A stretch of DNA of 64,000 nucleotides from assembly GCF_003073045.1 (NCBI RefSeq), contig NC_037596.1, forward strand, positions 27,812,392 to 27,876,391, given 5' to 3'. Origin of the DNA: Pomacea canaliculata. Its lineage: Eukaryota; Mollusca; Gastropoda; Architaenioglossa; Ampullariidae. This document shows, in pieces, positions 48,897 to 62,248 of this stretch; the stretch's first letter is position 1; every line of letters begins with the position of its first letter. The notes beneath the pieces are model-generated. The model had not been told where the DNA came from, did not search any database, and saw only the letters and a program-made list of their open reading frames with translations. The position numbers and the translations under genes are program-made.

Positions 48897-51800
48897 ATGG
48901 CTGTGAGGACCCTGTGGATCTTATGTGTCGCTAATCTTCTTGCTATAGAGGTTCATGCTGGTAGGTAAAATGTTATAGTTACTTCAAAATATGAACATAT
49001 TTGAGTTGTGATTCCACTCTGTAGCAGTATTTTTCTTCTTTGTTTATTTGTTCTGCAGTACACGATATAGCTGAAGCGCATTTTAAAATGTTCGCATGTG
49101 TGATCACTAAAGTATGAACATAAGGTCTCACCACTGAAAGCAAGAACTTTCTCTCAGATGGTTAGCCAACGACAGTTTGCTCCTCATACTTCACCCTTTC
49201 TCAAATAATGCGAAGTATGACAATGCAAAAAACAAGCATGTTAAAATTTTGCGTAGGGTGATTAAAGATACTGCCTATTATTGTAAAACGGAAGAAACTG
49301 TGGCAATAATCATAAAGAAAAATATTTGCAATGCATATTTATGATTAGACTGCTAAGTTTAGTTTTGACGAATCAGAGTATATTTTATACACGGGTTTAG
49401 GACTGTTTGTGCTCTGTAGACGTTTTCTCAGGCTGTGTAAGATAAGACGATGACACTCTTAATAAAGAACTGATAAAAGTTAGTAATAAATCGAAAGTAG
49501 CACTGGGTCCACTATCAGTGTGGGGCAGCAAACCTTTCTTCCTCAACCCAGTTGTCGGCATTAAATAATTGTAAGACGAAAGGAAGCAAAGTAGAGATTG
49601 CCTAGAGAAAAGGCATTTTGTCTATCACTTCACCCCCCTACCCATCCGCCTTTAAAAAAAAACTAAAAAGTTAAGGACAGCCTTTGTATTTACCTTAAAC
49701 TTAGAATGACAGAGGTGAAAGAAAGAGACTACATGGGTTTTAAAAAAAAAATTACTGTCTCCCTTAGATGATTATAATGATGATAGCGCTTAACTTGACC
49801 TCTAGAAAATATTTTATTTAGATTCTAGGAATAATTTAATTGTATCACAATAGATAATACTGTTATTTACACCATCCAAATTTATTTACTCCGTGATTTT
49901 GATATTCAATCAAGAATCCTGTCATTCAAGAGTGATATCAAGGCAGTGTCGTCAAAAGTTTGGACTAGAAAAGCTCAACTGTCATTATTCTCGAAGCGAC
50001 TATGGAAAAAAACTGCTTAAGTTAGGAATATCACAAGTTATTGTTGTTCAGCTTAGATTAAAGTTCGTGTAAGCTAGTTACTAGGAAACATGACATTTTC
50101 CCCTGTAGCAGGTGATTGAAGTGGCCTAAGATAAATATGGGAGGGTCCAGGTAAATACTGTCGTGTTTGTATGTACTCCAGTGATCAGGTAAGGTGGAGT
50201 TTATGGTGAGGTTGTGACCTTTGCAGCGTGGGCAACAGATAAGAGCTTAAATAATAAATTCGGTTATGTGCTTCAATGGCAGGTGTCCATATTTTTTTCT
50301 TTACATTTCAGATTCTTAAATACTATAATAATAATTATAAACGCGCTGATACTTTTGTAATTTATTTTTAGGAAGTTTGCATTTTAAATAATGTTATCAG
50401 TTTAAGAAAGTATAATGAAACATGTTTATGTTGCAGGTTTGCATATCAGTGGTTGTGAAAATTCGATAATAGAGGGCACAGTCCCCTCATTTACATGTGG
50501 AACATTTGAAGAAGAAATGCTTCAGTGGACGGCTTATAACTACTTAGGTCAAACTGTCATACCTGGTTCGTGCAACAATCACACGTGTACATCTACCACT
50601 GACCACTTTAATTTAAGCATCGGTGGTACTCAGTCCACTGGCTACACATCAAGTCTAACAATAAAAGGGATCACAAGATCAGATAGTCAATTATTTTGTA
50701 ACACATCCAAAGCACACTCTGAATGCAATTTAAATGTGATCGGTAAGTCAAAAAATGAATATTTTGCTTGTAGCCATTTGTCATGTTTTTGATGTTATAT
50801 GTTTTCATTTTCTTTCATTTGTAAAACCTTTTTTTAGCTGTTAATATCGGTGGGAACACTTGTTGGTACTAATGTGTTTCTTTCATTTTCTTTCTAAAAA
50901 ATATTATGATTACTACTAATTAGTCACCCTAAAGCTTCTCTGTCGAATGCTAAGCGTATTTTGCTAATTTATTACAGTTCTGCAAGGCAGCAGGCCTACT
51001 TTCACTTCATTGAAAACACTCTAAATGAACTCGAACCATATCGAAACATTATTGACAGCTATTTGTAAATGGCGATTGTTTAATCTCTGCTTTGGCCTTA
51101 TTTTCTTAGCATTCATATTCATCTCTTAGGCTTAATAAAGTTTGAATTAACAAGGGATACCCACCCGATAAATTTTTTTCTTGGAATTGATATGTTATGC
51201 TCTGTTGTAAAAATAAGTCGCACATTTCTTGTTATTCGCTACTTTATCTAACAGCATATAATATTTTTCAAGGCTATGTATCTTTACTTGCTTGATGGAT
51301 TGGTCAGCTCTAAACATGACATACCTTACATTTATTATTTGATTTTAGCTTTAACGATACAAATAACATTACTTTTATATGTTACGTAAAGAAGTTTCTA
51401 TTTGAAGTTACGTTACAGTTTATAAATAATGTAAACCACGCTGATCCAACAAATTGTGGGAAGGTGCTGGGCATTGTCTTAAATTTGTTTAAAAGGGTGA
51501 AGTCCCAAGTAGTTGATAAAACTGTTTAAAAATGGTAGAATTTTAAAGTGGTAAGTACAAAGGATTCCAAGAAGAGAGACCATCATTTAAAAAATTCGCT
51601 GGTCAGTAGAGAATCGGCAAGGAATTTAAAAACGTTTTTCATGTATTTCCCATTAAAGTATATATATATATATCAGATGTATTTTTGTTTACTAGATACA
51701 TTTTATGTATTACACATCTACCACATACTTTTCTAGCACCTGGCTGCGTCGTTCCTGAAAACTGCAGCGTGCGGATACTAAGTTCGCAAATCCACGGGGC

Positions 51801-54800
51801 ATGCGCAGTTGAAAGGATGTTTATCTCAGGTGGCAATTATTCTTGCACGTGGCTAGTAAACAATGACAAGGTATTTTACCCAGGTGTTTATAACAAACGG
51901 TTAAGAAATTTTAAAATATATGGAAATTCGTCAAAATGTATTTTATAATTACATAAAATTCATTTCAAAAGTTTTTTTTTTTTTGAATAGTATTTCCAAA
52001 GGTATGCAGGTTGCTCACTTTTACTAGACGTCAGTAAAAATAGTTGGAAAATGTTTGTGTAAAGTAGGAATTTATCGAGAGAAGCAACTAAATCTGGTTT
52101 AAACTCTACAAGTCAAGTATCTTAGACGTCATTGTCGTATAAATTATAATAAAAGAGACCTTTTTACTGTTTTGGAATGTAGTAAATGCGAATAGAATTA
52201 ATAGACTGGTAGTTTTTGGCATAGCTTTAGAAAAATATGTAACAGATATCGTGTTGTCCATTAAGAGTGTTTTGGTATCTTTAAATATTCAATAATAATA
52301 AGTCAAAAAATATTTCAACCTTGCTGCAGATAAAAGGAACTTTCAGTCAGACGCTGACTGAGTATACTGTTGAAGCAACAAAATATTGGAAAGGAGTTTG
52401 CCATTTGAGTATGTTAATACCTGTTGACCAGCACTTCTTCATCGTCAACATAAGTATAGACCCTGGGCCACCAAACTATTACGTTGGGACTCTGAACATC
52501 ACACGTAAGATAACTTCTTTCTTGTTAGAGTTGCTAATTTGTGTTTGAGCATTAAATTCTTTATACCTACAATGGCACAAGAAAAGCTACCGTGTATGTT
52601 TGTAAAGCGAAAAGAAAAGTAACTATTTTCTTTACACAATATGTATTAAGAGACTAAACTATTTCTCTTATTCTTATTTGTATTTTGTCTCTCGCTGGGT
52701 ATTATATTAGCTGCCTAAGAGGGTATATTATAAAAGCCCGTTTGTTACCATAAAAATCAAGTGAAATAAAGGACAGCCAGTGTTTTATTGCAGTCTTTAC
52801 TTCATTCATTATTCTACAGATGGTCCATCATCAGTTCACATCTCAGGCAACACAAAAATATCAAAAAATGGGACTGAGACTGTGTTAGTGTGCACGGCGA
52901 TTGATGTTTATCCTTCAGCTGTGTTTGTCTGGAACATCACGTGTGACAACGAGACTCACAACGAGACCTCGAGCACGTGCATCCTATCAACAGCCCACGT
53001 GGACGACGAGATGACCATCGAGTGCAAGGCGAGCAACAGTGTCTTTGAGAACGTGTCTTCTTCTGAGGTTTATGCTTTAAGTACCAGAGGTAAGCACAAA
53101 GTACAAATATATTAATAGAATACCTAAAGTACTTAAAATTAATACTATTTGAAACTTGTGATTTTAAACTATCTTTGATGACAAAGACCGTCATCACCTC
53201 TCTACCTTAATACTGTCAAGGTAAGTACTGAAGTGGTCATATGCCTCCATATACATGTGTAGGATTTATTATGTCTACGTTACTTTGGATATAGTTATTA
53301 GATAAAATTACTCTGTCCAAAACGTTTACGAGTAGGATATGTGTTAAATACATAACAAAATAATGTTAACCTATGTTAGTGCGCATACCTGGTTTTTAAT
53401 ATAATGCGTTTGATTCTATCTTAAAGCACATTGACAAAAAATAAATATTTCTTTTGCTAAAGTGATCAGGTTTTTTTTCAGATGACATAAAGGCCCCTAG
53501 TGCTAGCTCAGCAGAAAGTAATTCAGGAGCAATAATTGGTGGTGTTATTGCTGCTGTGGTTATTATCGCCGTCGTAATAGGTGTTGTCATTGTATATATC
53601 AAGAAAAAACGAAAAGGCAAGTACAATTACATCTTATATGTTAAACATTATTTTTTTCTCTTGCAAATTAGATGGATTATACATGACGAAATCGTATAAA
53701 CCAGGGTTTCTGTAATTTTTATTAATTTGCGTTTATTTTGATTATATTATTCCTTTTTTTAAATCCTTGATTTGTAAACATAATTTATTGTCCAAATCAA
53801 CATACTTTCACACACACACACACACATGCACAAAAACACACCCATAGAACTCGCGATGTCTGTCAGTATGAAAAAATGGATAAAATAGATTGCTTTTGGT
53901 GAAAACATACCTGTTTGTGGTCTCACTGCTGAGAATACATTTTTATAAATTTTCCTACTCTACTAAACTTTAGGTCGCCTTTACACGTTTTGTTTTACCT
54001 TTGCTTGTTAAACACAACTTACTATACCGGGGTTTCGGTTATTTTGTTCGCTTCACGGCAGGTCTTTTATTTCACTATTTTTTTACAAGACATATCACAG
54101 ACTTGATCTTGGCTAAGGCGAGTATTTTTCTCTTTAATTACTTTAAAAATTTAATTGCTCGCTAAAATTGTGCTTTTTTGAACCCTAATCATCGCATGAA
54201 AAATTAGTTATCAGGAAAGTTAAACATTGCTTTTTATGAGTACATATGCTTTACTAAGTAAATATAGTACATAGTACATTATATTTTTATACTATATCTT
54301 ATTATAATACATTATATCAACCACAATTAACACCATTCTTCCTCACGATGACTCTCGTTGTCCTTCCAGCATTCAACAGCTTTGCACATATATTAAAGAC
54401 CTCAGCAAGACTAAATTAGACAACTAAAATCGAATGTAGTAAACATAATTCTACATTTATTTTAAAACTGTGATTAAGTGAGTATTTATTCTGTAGGTTC
54501 AGGAGAACCAGAAAGTAAGAGAAGCGTTCTTGGATCTTCTTCTAACACTGCTAACTTCTGTGAAGAAACTACTCGTTCTTCGAATCCTTATTCCGTGGCC
54601 AACAAGTCCAAGACAGGGACATCAGTGAAACAATATGAAACACCATCGGGGAATCTGTACACCGCTGGTACCCAATTGATAGTCAATCACAAAGAGCTTG
54701 AAAACACAGCTTTTGATGAAGCACCTGACTGTTATGTATATATAAGTGAAAGTAATGTGGACCTTCAAGACAGGCAAGACTCACAAGGAACACAGGAAAC

Positions 54801-55819
54801 AAAGACAGCAATAAATCGGGAAATAAAACAAAATAACCCACCAGCAAGCGAGGACATATCAGGTATGTCACATTGTCTTAAAATTGGTTGAAAATTATTA
54901 AGGAAACTATATAATTGAAATAAAAACAAGTAAAATAAATAAAGTGAGAGAAAAGTAACTTTCGAATTTTTGTTTGTTTATTGTAGATGTTAACGTAAAT
55001 GGTCATGGCTTTAAACTTATGATGACATTACTTAATATTTCATAATGGATCTGGATTTTTCCTTTCAGTATTGTATAAAATCAATTAAAACAGCATTAAT
55101 AGCATCCTTCAAACTTAAAACTGACGATTATACATAATTGTTGTTGTGCACACAGAATGGCGATGTGTGAGAGACTAGGTCACAATAACATAATCTAATA
55201 AGTGGTGGAACCTTTTAATTTAAATTTGCAAAACAAGTGTGAAAATGATAAAGTTTAAAAATGTGTGACATACGTAGAAGTCAATAGACAAGGAGGCACC
55301 TAAGTATAAAGAACATAACACTTTTAAAAACTTCCAGACACTGGCTACACGAGTGTCACAGAAGTGGCGACTGATTCCGAGTTGGGCATCTATCATGTTC
55401 CCTGGGAACCTATACCTATATCCATGGACCAAGATGCAAATGTAAGACAACTTTTAAATGCTGTAAATAAAACCAACTTTCAACAAGTTTCATGCAACAT
55501 TTATATCTGCATTTTGTCACAAAGTCCTTTTATAAAAATATCCTTAAACATTATAACTTAGAAAAGGTGACATCATACAGAAACTGTTTTTTACTACATT
55601 GTGTTAATAAACTTTATTATTTTTAGGAATCTGGGATCATTAGGCAAGGTATTTGCTAATGTTGGTTTTTTTGTGTTTCATTTCCTGTTACATATTTGTT
55701 CACAGGTCTACTCTATAGCAGGAGTAGCAGAGGACGAATATAAGGAGCTACACATTAAAGAAGAACATTCTCGGCAAGAAGTCCAAGCTTCTGACTACAA
55801 CCACCTTCAGTTCACATAG
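48897..55819 (+). CDS. Gene F: type I receptor with domains 1, 2 and 4 and long tail (tail 1); domain 3 absent
   Basis: Nine exons: 48897-48960, 50437-50742, 51737-51870, 52330-52504, 52820-53089, 53482-53616, 54497-54862, 55338-55441 and 55706-55819. They total 1668 bases, about 555 residues. Signal peptide MAVRTLWILC; domain 1 begins GLHISGCENS and has SFTCGT, LQWTA and LFCNT; domain 2 has C-x13-CTW and KGVCHL; the next Ig exon is domain 4 (LVCTA, FVWNITC, IECKASN). Only 315 bases separate domain 2 from domain 4, with no domain 3 exon between. The membrane exon ends KKKRKG at a GC donor (GCAAGT at 53617). Tail tyrosines: NPYSVA, GNLYTAG, YVYISE, TGYTSV (fits ITSM TxYxxV; the paralogues have YMNV here), DEYKEL and SDYNHL (fits ITIM SxYxxL). 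Domain 1 groups with G and H rather than with B to E. Confidence 0.85.
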
Positions 55820-56091
55820 AACCTGTCTTTGAGTGTTTAACCCTGACTCAACTCAGCAGTATTGCTGTTAAATTTGTTATGGACTCTGTTTACTATACAT
55901 ATTAGTCCTTAATTGCTTGAATCTCAAATCAAAAAAGAAAAACAAATCTTTAGAAAAAATGGATTTTGTTTACGTATTTTATGTTTTAATGTATGTATAG
56001 ACACAAAGCTATAAAACATTGATGTACATGAAATCAGATTTTCTATACTTATTTTGTCAAAGTTTTTCTAAATAATTTTTTGAAACTTATA

Positions 56092-56097
56092 AATAAA
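56092..56097 (+). promoter_or_regulatory. Poly(A) signal for the tail-1 form of gene F
   Basis: AATAAA about 270 bases after the tail-1 stop and upstream of the tail-2 exon at 56530. Confidence 0.45.
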
Positions 56098-56529
56098 ATA
56101 TTTCAAAATTAAATGCCAATATTGTTTTTTAAAATATGCACTTTATGTTTCTGATTGTTGACGGATTTTGTAATAAATTTTTTTAAAATATAATTAGCAC
56201 TTTGTTAACATTTAATGACCAATAAAACTGTGTTACTCTCGTGATTCTTTTTATTTATTTATTCATTCTTATCAGAATTTAGCATCAGCTAGTGACTTAG
56301 TCTGAATGAGCACATGGGAGGTAAAAAAGGAAATCCCACACATATGCACTTTCTGTTTTCTTCTCTTTTATACTCTTACAATTGCACAATAACACAGACA
56401 AAGGCAATAAATGCTAAAACACTATAAAGCAAACAACCAGAAAAATGATTGTTTTCTTTTTATAAATTTATTTACTGCCTCATATTCCCTACTACTTTAA
56501 ATAGACATATTTTCGTTTTAAAATTACAG

Positions 56530-56618
56530 CTCCAGCTTACGACACCGCCAGAAGACCTGCCAGCAATCAGCACATCTATGAGGACATTGATAAAAATTTC
56601 CAGCCTGCGGGCACCTGA
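56530..56618 (+). CDS. Gene F alternative 3' exon: short tail (tail 2)
   Basis: One exon after TTACAG, fitting a phase-1 donor such as the membrane exon end at 53616 or the tail-1 exon end at 54862. It reads APAYDTARRPASNQHIYEDI, then DKNFQPAGT and TGA. It corresponds to the first tail-2 exon of C and E but ends inside the exon, so the SYxxV exon is not used or is lost. Motifs are YDTA and YEDI. Confidence 0.7.
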
Positions 56619-59404
56619 GTCACGTGATCTTTGGTTTGGAATAGCTTCACATGCTTTAAGTTTTCTGCCCGTTTGTTTGTTGGTATATTATTCGCGCATA
56701 TAAATAATGAAGTGACTAAAGAATGTTTGCTCAAAGCTAAAAAAAGAAAAACTGAAGTGGTGCTACTAACTTTATTTCACGTAAAACAGCTTGCTTATTG
56801 TAAAGTGGTCATTAATGTAAAAAGAAGATAACATTATATGAGACTTTTTTTTTAATCTCAGAGGGCGATTAGATGCACATCAATGCAAAAATATTTTTTG
56901 ATGTTACTTTAAGTCAATATGTGTAAAACCTCATACATGTAACATTGTACAGGAGTTGGGTGGACAAGTGGGGGAGGGTATGGCGAACCTGTAATGGTTA
57001 AGGGCGGTTGGAAGGAAATATAACCCATGCGTGAAAAGCGAATGTCGTCAAGGCAGTTGTGAATAAGGAAAAGGTGAGAACTGAAGGGAGACGAACACCA
57101 CCACAGCGACAACACCTCGGGCGCACGTCGTCATTGTCTGTTCTTCACTCAAGCGTATCAAGACAAATCTTGCTTTTCCTTCACGACTTGTAGTATGCCA
57201 AATATTCTGATGTATTTTTTTTTAGTGGCTGCAGTAGAGTGATTATACTCTTGCATTTAAATGTTGTTCCTAAGGAGTTTTGTGTACAGTGTTTGATGAG
57301 AAATGAAAGAGTAAGTTTGCGTGCGACTTTAGATGTTTTGACGGACATTTAATAAACTGACCCTTGTCATAACACACACACACACACCCTGAATTCTGGG
57401 AAATTATTCTGTGTTAGAGGTCGTTGTGTTTAAGGTGTGTGTGTAGGTGTGTTGATGGGGAGGGGATGTGCATAGAAAGGGTGTGTACTAGCTTTGGATA
57501 GACATATTGAAACATACACACACACTGGAATACAAAGTGTTGTATAGAAAAAAACCTCACAAAAGGGCCGAATTGCGTGTGCTGTGTACTATTTTGCTCG
57601 GAGGGGTTTAGTCACGATCACCTGTATACTTTATATCTCTTATCGCCTCACCTTTAAAGCAATGTTGAATAAAGTTTTTAACAACTAGTCCCTGGCAGAG
57701 CAACACAATACACAGCTTTTGTGCCTCAGTTACCTTACAAGGAACAATATTGTGGACTGGCAAAGTTGAAAAGTCGACCTGACCTGAATCTGTTCAGGTA
57801 ATCACACAGCTCACATACCTCTCCTCCTACCTTTTCCCCTCTCTCTCTCTAGCAAAGGTGTACAGTGCACATTCCTCAACCTTTCGAGATAAAGCTTAGC
57901 CATTCAAAGCACGAGTGTGGTTTTATGTTTGTCCGCGGGCATTGCGTGTGTGTTTGTAAGTGTATGTGTGTGTGTGTGATATATTCTTATTCATATATAT
58001 ATATAGAGAGAGACAGGGTTAAATTAAATTCATAAACTCCCGTCTTATTAAAATTTTGTAATGTCAAAGCTAAACCGATTACAAACCGTAAAAATTAAAA
58101 CCATGTCAACAGCCACAGCATGCTCAGAAAGAGAAAAGAAATCAAGTAAACAAAGATATTACTCATGCTTGAGACCAACAAACCACACAACACATTGTTG
58201 TTCAGCCAGTACAAGCTATTTATAATAAAAAAAATCAGGAAGCTCAACAACGCAGGAATGACTCCATTACTCGCATCGTAACAAGAAACTTTATACAGAA
58301 ATGTCTATCTCACAAACAATCAAATGCATAAACTTTAAAAAATATGCTTCGTTATTAGTTTTCAGCAATCTGTGTTCCAAACGAAGCTTTTTCTTCAGTC
58401 TCTTTCATTTCTTTCAAAAGCTCCATTACACTACCATCGTTCCCCCTTTACTTGTTTTTTTTCACTATCAAGGTAGGAGTGTGTGGATTTCTTTTTCACT
58501 CTTTCTCTCTCACCCTTCTCTCTCTCTCTGTATATACGGGTGGTAAAGAGTCAGGTCAAGTGTTTGTAACCCCGGTATTCATTCTCAATGTGTGTCTGGC
58601 TTCTCATAAGGGCCACAGGGGCCATTGACGACTGTCAATGGGATTTAAAACTTGTCAAACCTGTTTCAAGCATTTACATTTTTAGACTCATCGAAGCAGA
58701 TCCTCGTAAAAATACGCTTTCAAGGACCTAAAGAACCCTCTGGCTAATATGTGTGTGTCACTGAGTCCTGCTCCTTTCACTATTTACACAAATTTTATCT
58801 GCCCGATATTGTATTTGTCACTACAGAAAATCAAACACCTTCACGTAAAAGTTATCTAATAATGAACACTATTCTCAAATTTATTTCTCTTTCTCTCTGT
58901 GCAAATGTTGAAGCCCGCGTGGGCATGTATACACATGGTTTTGTGGAAAAAAACCCAACAACAACCGAAGAACAATAGCAACATAAATAACTTTTGCCTT
59001 CGACTTTTTTGGAACACCAACTCAGGTCTTCAGGATGTATCTTTGGGATTGTGTGTCCATGTGTTAGAGAGCAAACGTGACATGACATTAGTGTGTACAA
59101 AATAAATGTGGTTTTACTTCGTGGAGGACGGTGTCCCACTTTACTGGAGAAAAACCTTGGTGAATATGACACACGTGTATAAAGGAGGACATTCACTGGT
59201 CTGACAAGTCGCACGGCGATGTTTTTATAGTGTTTGTCATTGCTCCGATAGCAAGCAAGAAAATTAATCTCGTCCTAACCTCAGCTCAAAGTAAGGAATT
59301 TTTTTCATCGAGATTTGAGTGTGAAAGGTTTTATGTCTCTGTTATTGTGAAGGTGTTAGCTGGACCATGAAGATTTCCCTCTCTGTATACAGGTGACAGA
59401 GGCA
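56619..59404. other. Intergenic region F-G with presumed gene G promoter
   Basis: No supportable exon over about 2.8 kb. There are small CA repeats (57374-57386, about 57518), GT runs near 57960-57980 and CT-rich runs near 57838-57850 and 58500-58528. TATAAA at 59178-59183, directly after an ACACGTG E-box-like sequence, lies 222 bases before the gene G start. A 5' UTR intron from GTAAGG at 59291 to ATACAG at 59387-59392 is possible. Confidence 0.4.
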
Positions 59405-60796
59405 ATGGCTGGCAGACGACTGTGGATAACATGTCTCGTATCACTGCTCACCATAGAGGGTCATTCAGGTACTGCAAGTTTATATTTATTTTTTGAGATA
59501 TGAAGTTTGTTAATCACCACTAATCTGTGTTCACCTAAGTTGTACAGGTCTGTATCGATTGATTGTTTAATGCTTTATCAATAATAAAAGAGTAGTTAAC
59601 TATTCGTTTGTAAACACTACAGTTATGTTTGGTGCAGGTTCGAATCTTGTCTCAACTGTTACATTTTTTTATTACAGGTTTGACCATTGGTGGCTGTGAA
59701 CAGGGCAGTGTCGTGGTTACTAACGGCACAGACCCTTCATTCACCTGCACCACATCTTTGTCGAACTGGTTGTGGTGGAAGATTTTCAGTGAGGAGGGAA
59801 CATATTTCGGCTACTGTAACAGATGGGGATGTACACCGTGGAATATCCAGTATACGGTAGATGTGAAAGGTTCTTCGTCCAGCGTCTACACATCCAGTCT
59901 GATGATAAAGAGGATCACGGGAAACTCAACCAGGACACTAGTTTGTAGCAGCCCTGGGGAACCTTTGGAGGCTTGGTGCAGTCTGACAATAACAAGTAAG
60001 CTGGAAATGTAAACGTGCACAAAATAGTTTGTCAGTGTATATATTTATATACATAAACTACAGGTTATTCTCAAGAACTAACCATAGAGTTGAGACTCCA
60101 TTTTTGATGAGTGCGAATGATAATATACTATCATCTGCTGGAAGATATTCACAATGACTGTACCGACTACCGATGAAGTGCAGATGAAATCGCGACCAGA
60201 CGGTATCAACATAAATCAGTTACATATTAAAGTATTTATTCGGAATAAATTTATGACACAATCTGAAGTAATATTTATTGTATTATCACTCATACAGATG
60301 AACAATTTACTAAAGAAAATGAGGACAAAGGAACTGGATCGTCTGTCGATGAGAAAGGAGCGATAATCGGTGGCGTTATTGGAGGTGTGGTTCTCCTCGC
60401 CATTGTTATCGCCATTATCGTTGTCTGCATCCTCAGACGAAAGAAAGGTTTGATTTCTTATTCATATTCAAATACGTTTTAAAAAATATGCTACACATGT
60501 CTTGAAACCACTTTTGTGGTTTTATTCATTCTGTTTAAGATTAAGATTTAAAGACTGCACACGAGAAACTGAACTACTTTCTCATGATTATATCTGAACA
60601 CATTGAGTACAACGATTGTCTTCTATTACCAACATAAAGCTTCAATCATAAGTTTATATTATATTTTATTCAAGTTGGAGTGATATTTGTGTTATTTTCT
60701 GCAGATAAAGACTTTGATGTTCAAAGGTCAGACACTACAAGTGATTCAGATCCGCCAGACTTTTCAATGGCTACCTACCAATGCACCAGATGTTAA
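59405..60796 (+). CDS. Gene G: short single-Ig type I membrane protein without signalling motifs
   Basis: Four exons: 59405-59468, 59678-59995, 60298-60447 and 60705-60796; about 207 residues. Signal peptide MAGRRLWITC; one Ig domain beginning GLTIGGCEQG, with SFTCTT, a WLWWK core and LVCSS; a membrane exon with an acidic stalk and a GAIIGGVIGGVVLL span, ending RRKK; then a 30-residue tail, DKDFDVQRSD onward, ending YQCTRC. The tail contains one tyrosine, in ATYQC, and no YxxL/V site. Domain 1 closely matches gene H, and the membrane exon matches the longer paralogues. All junctions are phase 1, so it equals a long receptor with domains 2 to 4 and both tail cassettes removed. It could act as a decoy, an adhesion form or an adaptor-dependent partner; no charged residue is seen within the membrane span. 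Confidence 0.85.
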
Positions 60797-62185
60797 ACAA
60801 GATATTTTAAAAAGTCATAAAACTTGAAACCATTCCACACACTACAGTGAGACTGACAGAAGTTTCAGCAAAATGTTTGGTCGTTAATTTCTTTTTTTTT
60901 CATTTTTACTGAGGTTTACAAACTTGTCACAGTGCGACCGTTGAAACAAGTGCTGTTACTCCTAGTAGAAGGGAGGGGACAAGATTGTTTGTGCCTTGTT
61001 TTATATTAATGGATAAATGTGTGAATACAGTACCTAGCTAGTATGTTGTTTAAAGCTCTTGAACAAAATGTGTATATTAACTTGCTGCATTAGCCTAATA
61101 TATGAAGGCTTAAAATATGTTTAAGCTCGATAAAAAAGCATTAAACCTACATTTTTCGGGTGTAAAGCTTATTATTCGCAGGGTAACAATACGTTGGTTA
61201 TTCATAGAATGATATTTTTGAAGTCAAGGATTGCTTTTTTAGTCTTTTTTATTCTCTTTTCCCTTTTAGGCTTCTTTGTGATTTTATCTGCCCACTTCTT
61301 TTCTTTATACTTTCTATACGACAGGAGCGGGAGTGTGTGTGTGTCGCTGTGCATGCGGGTGTGTGCTTGTGTATATATGTGGTATATATCTGTGTACCTG
61401 AGCGTTGTAGTGTGTGTGTGTTTTTAACGTGCACAAACGTATCCAGTGTTACTTTTTTTTTTTTTGAAAGTGGTGTCTCTGATGTCTTTCTTGTTTATTT
61501 TACATACATTATGTTAAATAGTTCGGGAAATGCTTATATGTTTTTTTTATTGAAAATATACCTTGGAAGTATTATCATTCATTGTTTGTGCTTGAATATA
61601 GATGTATGTGCGTGTGTGTCTGTGCTATTCATGTCACAATAAACAAACTTATTTTGCTATTAGGAATACAAACCGACACCCGAACCCTTTGGACCATAAG
61701 AGAGTAAGAAGAAAACAAGCGTACCTGAGTAAGATTAGTGCAAGACTACATTTGTCGTGTTTGAGGCAGGTCGATACATTGAACAAACATGTTTTGCACT
61801 GAGCCTTCCCTGACCTTAGCTGTCCCTTTCTTTCTCTCTTTCCTTTCGCTCTTTGCTCCCATAAGCAACACACCGCCAGGAAACGTAACTCGTACATGCT
61901 TGTATCTTTAGTTTGCGCAGGGTTGTCTGCCCAGAACAACGATTAAAAAGGGTTTAGAACAACTGTCAGGGAAGGAAGCAAGTAATCCGTACACGGATTT
62001 TTAAACTGACATATTCACTGAAGTTTCTGCAAAGCCAGAGTAGTAAATAAAAATTCGTGGTTTATTTTGAATTTCTGTATTTTTTTCTTCGGAATAAAAC
62101 ACTAACATGAAACGGTGCTGCGTGCAAGTTTCTAGGTGAATTGAAAACAAACTATTTTAGAAAGAACTTTGCCTTCCTTTGGAAA

Positions 62186-62248
<63 letters not shown>

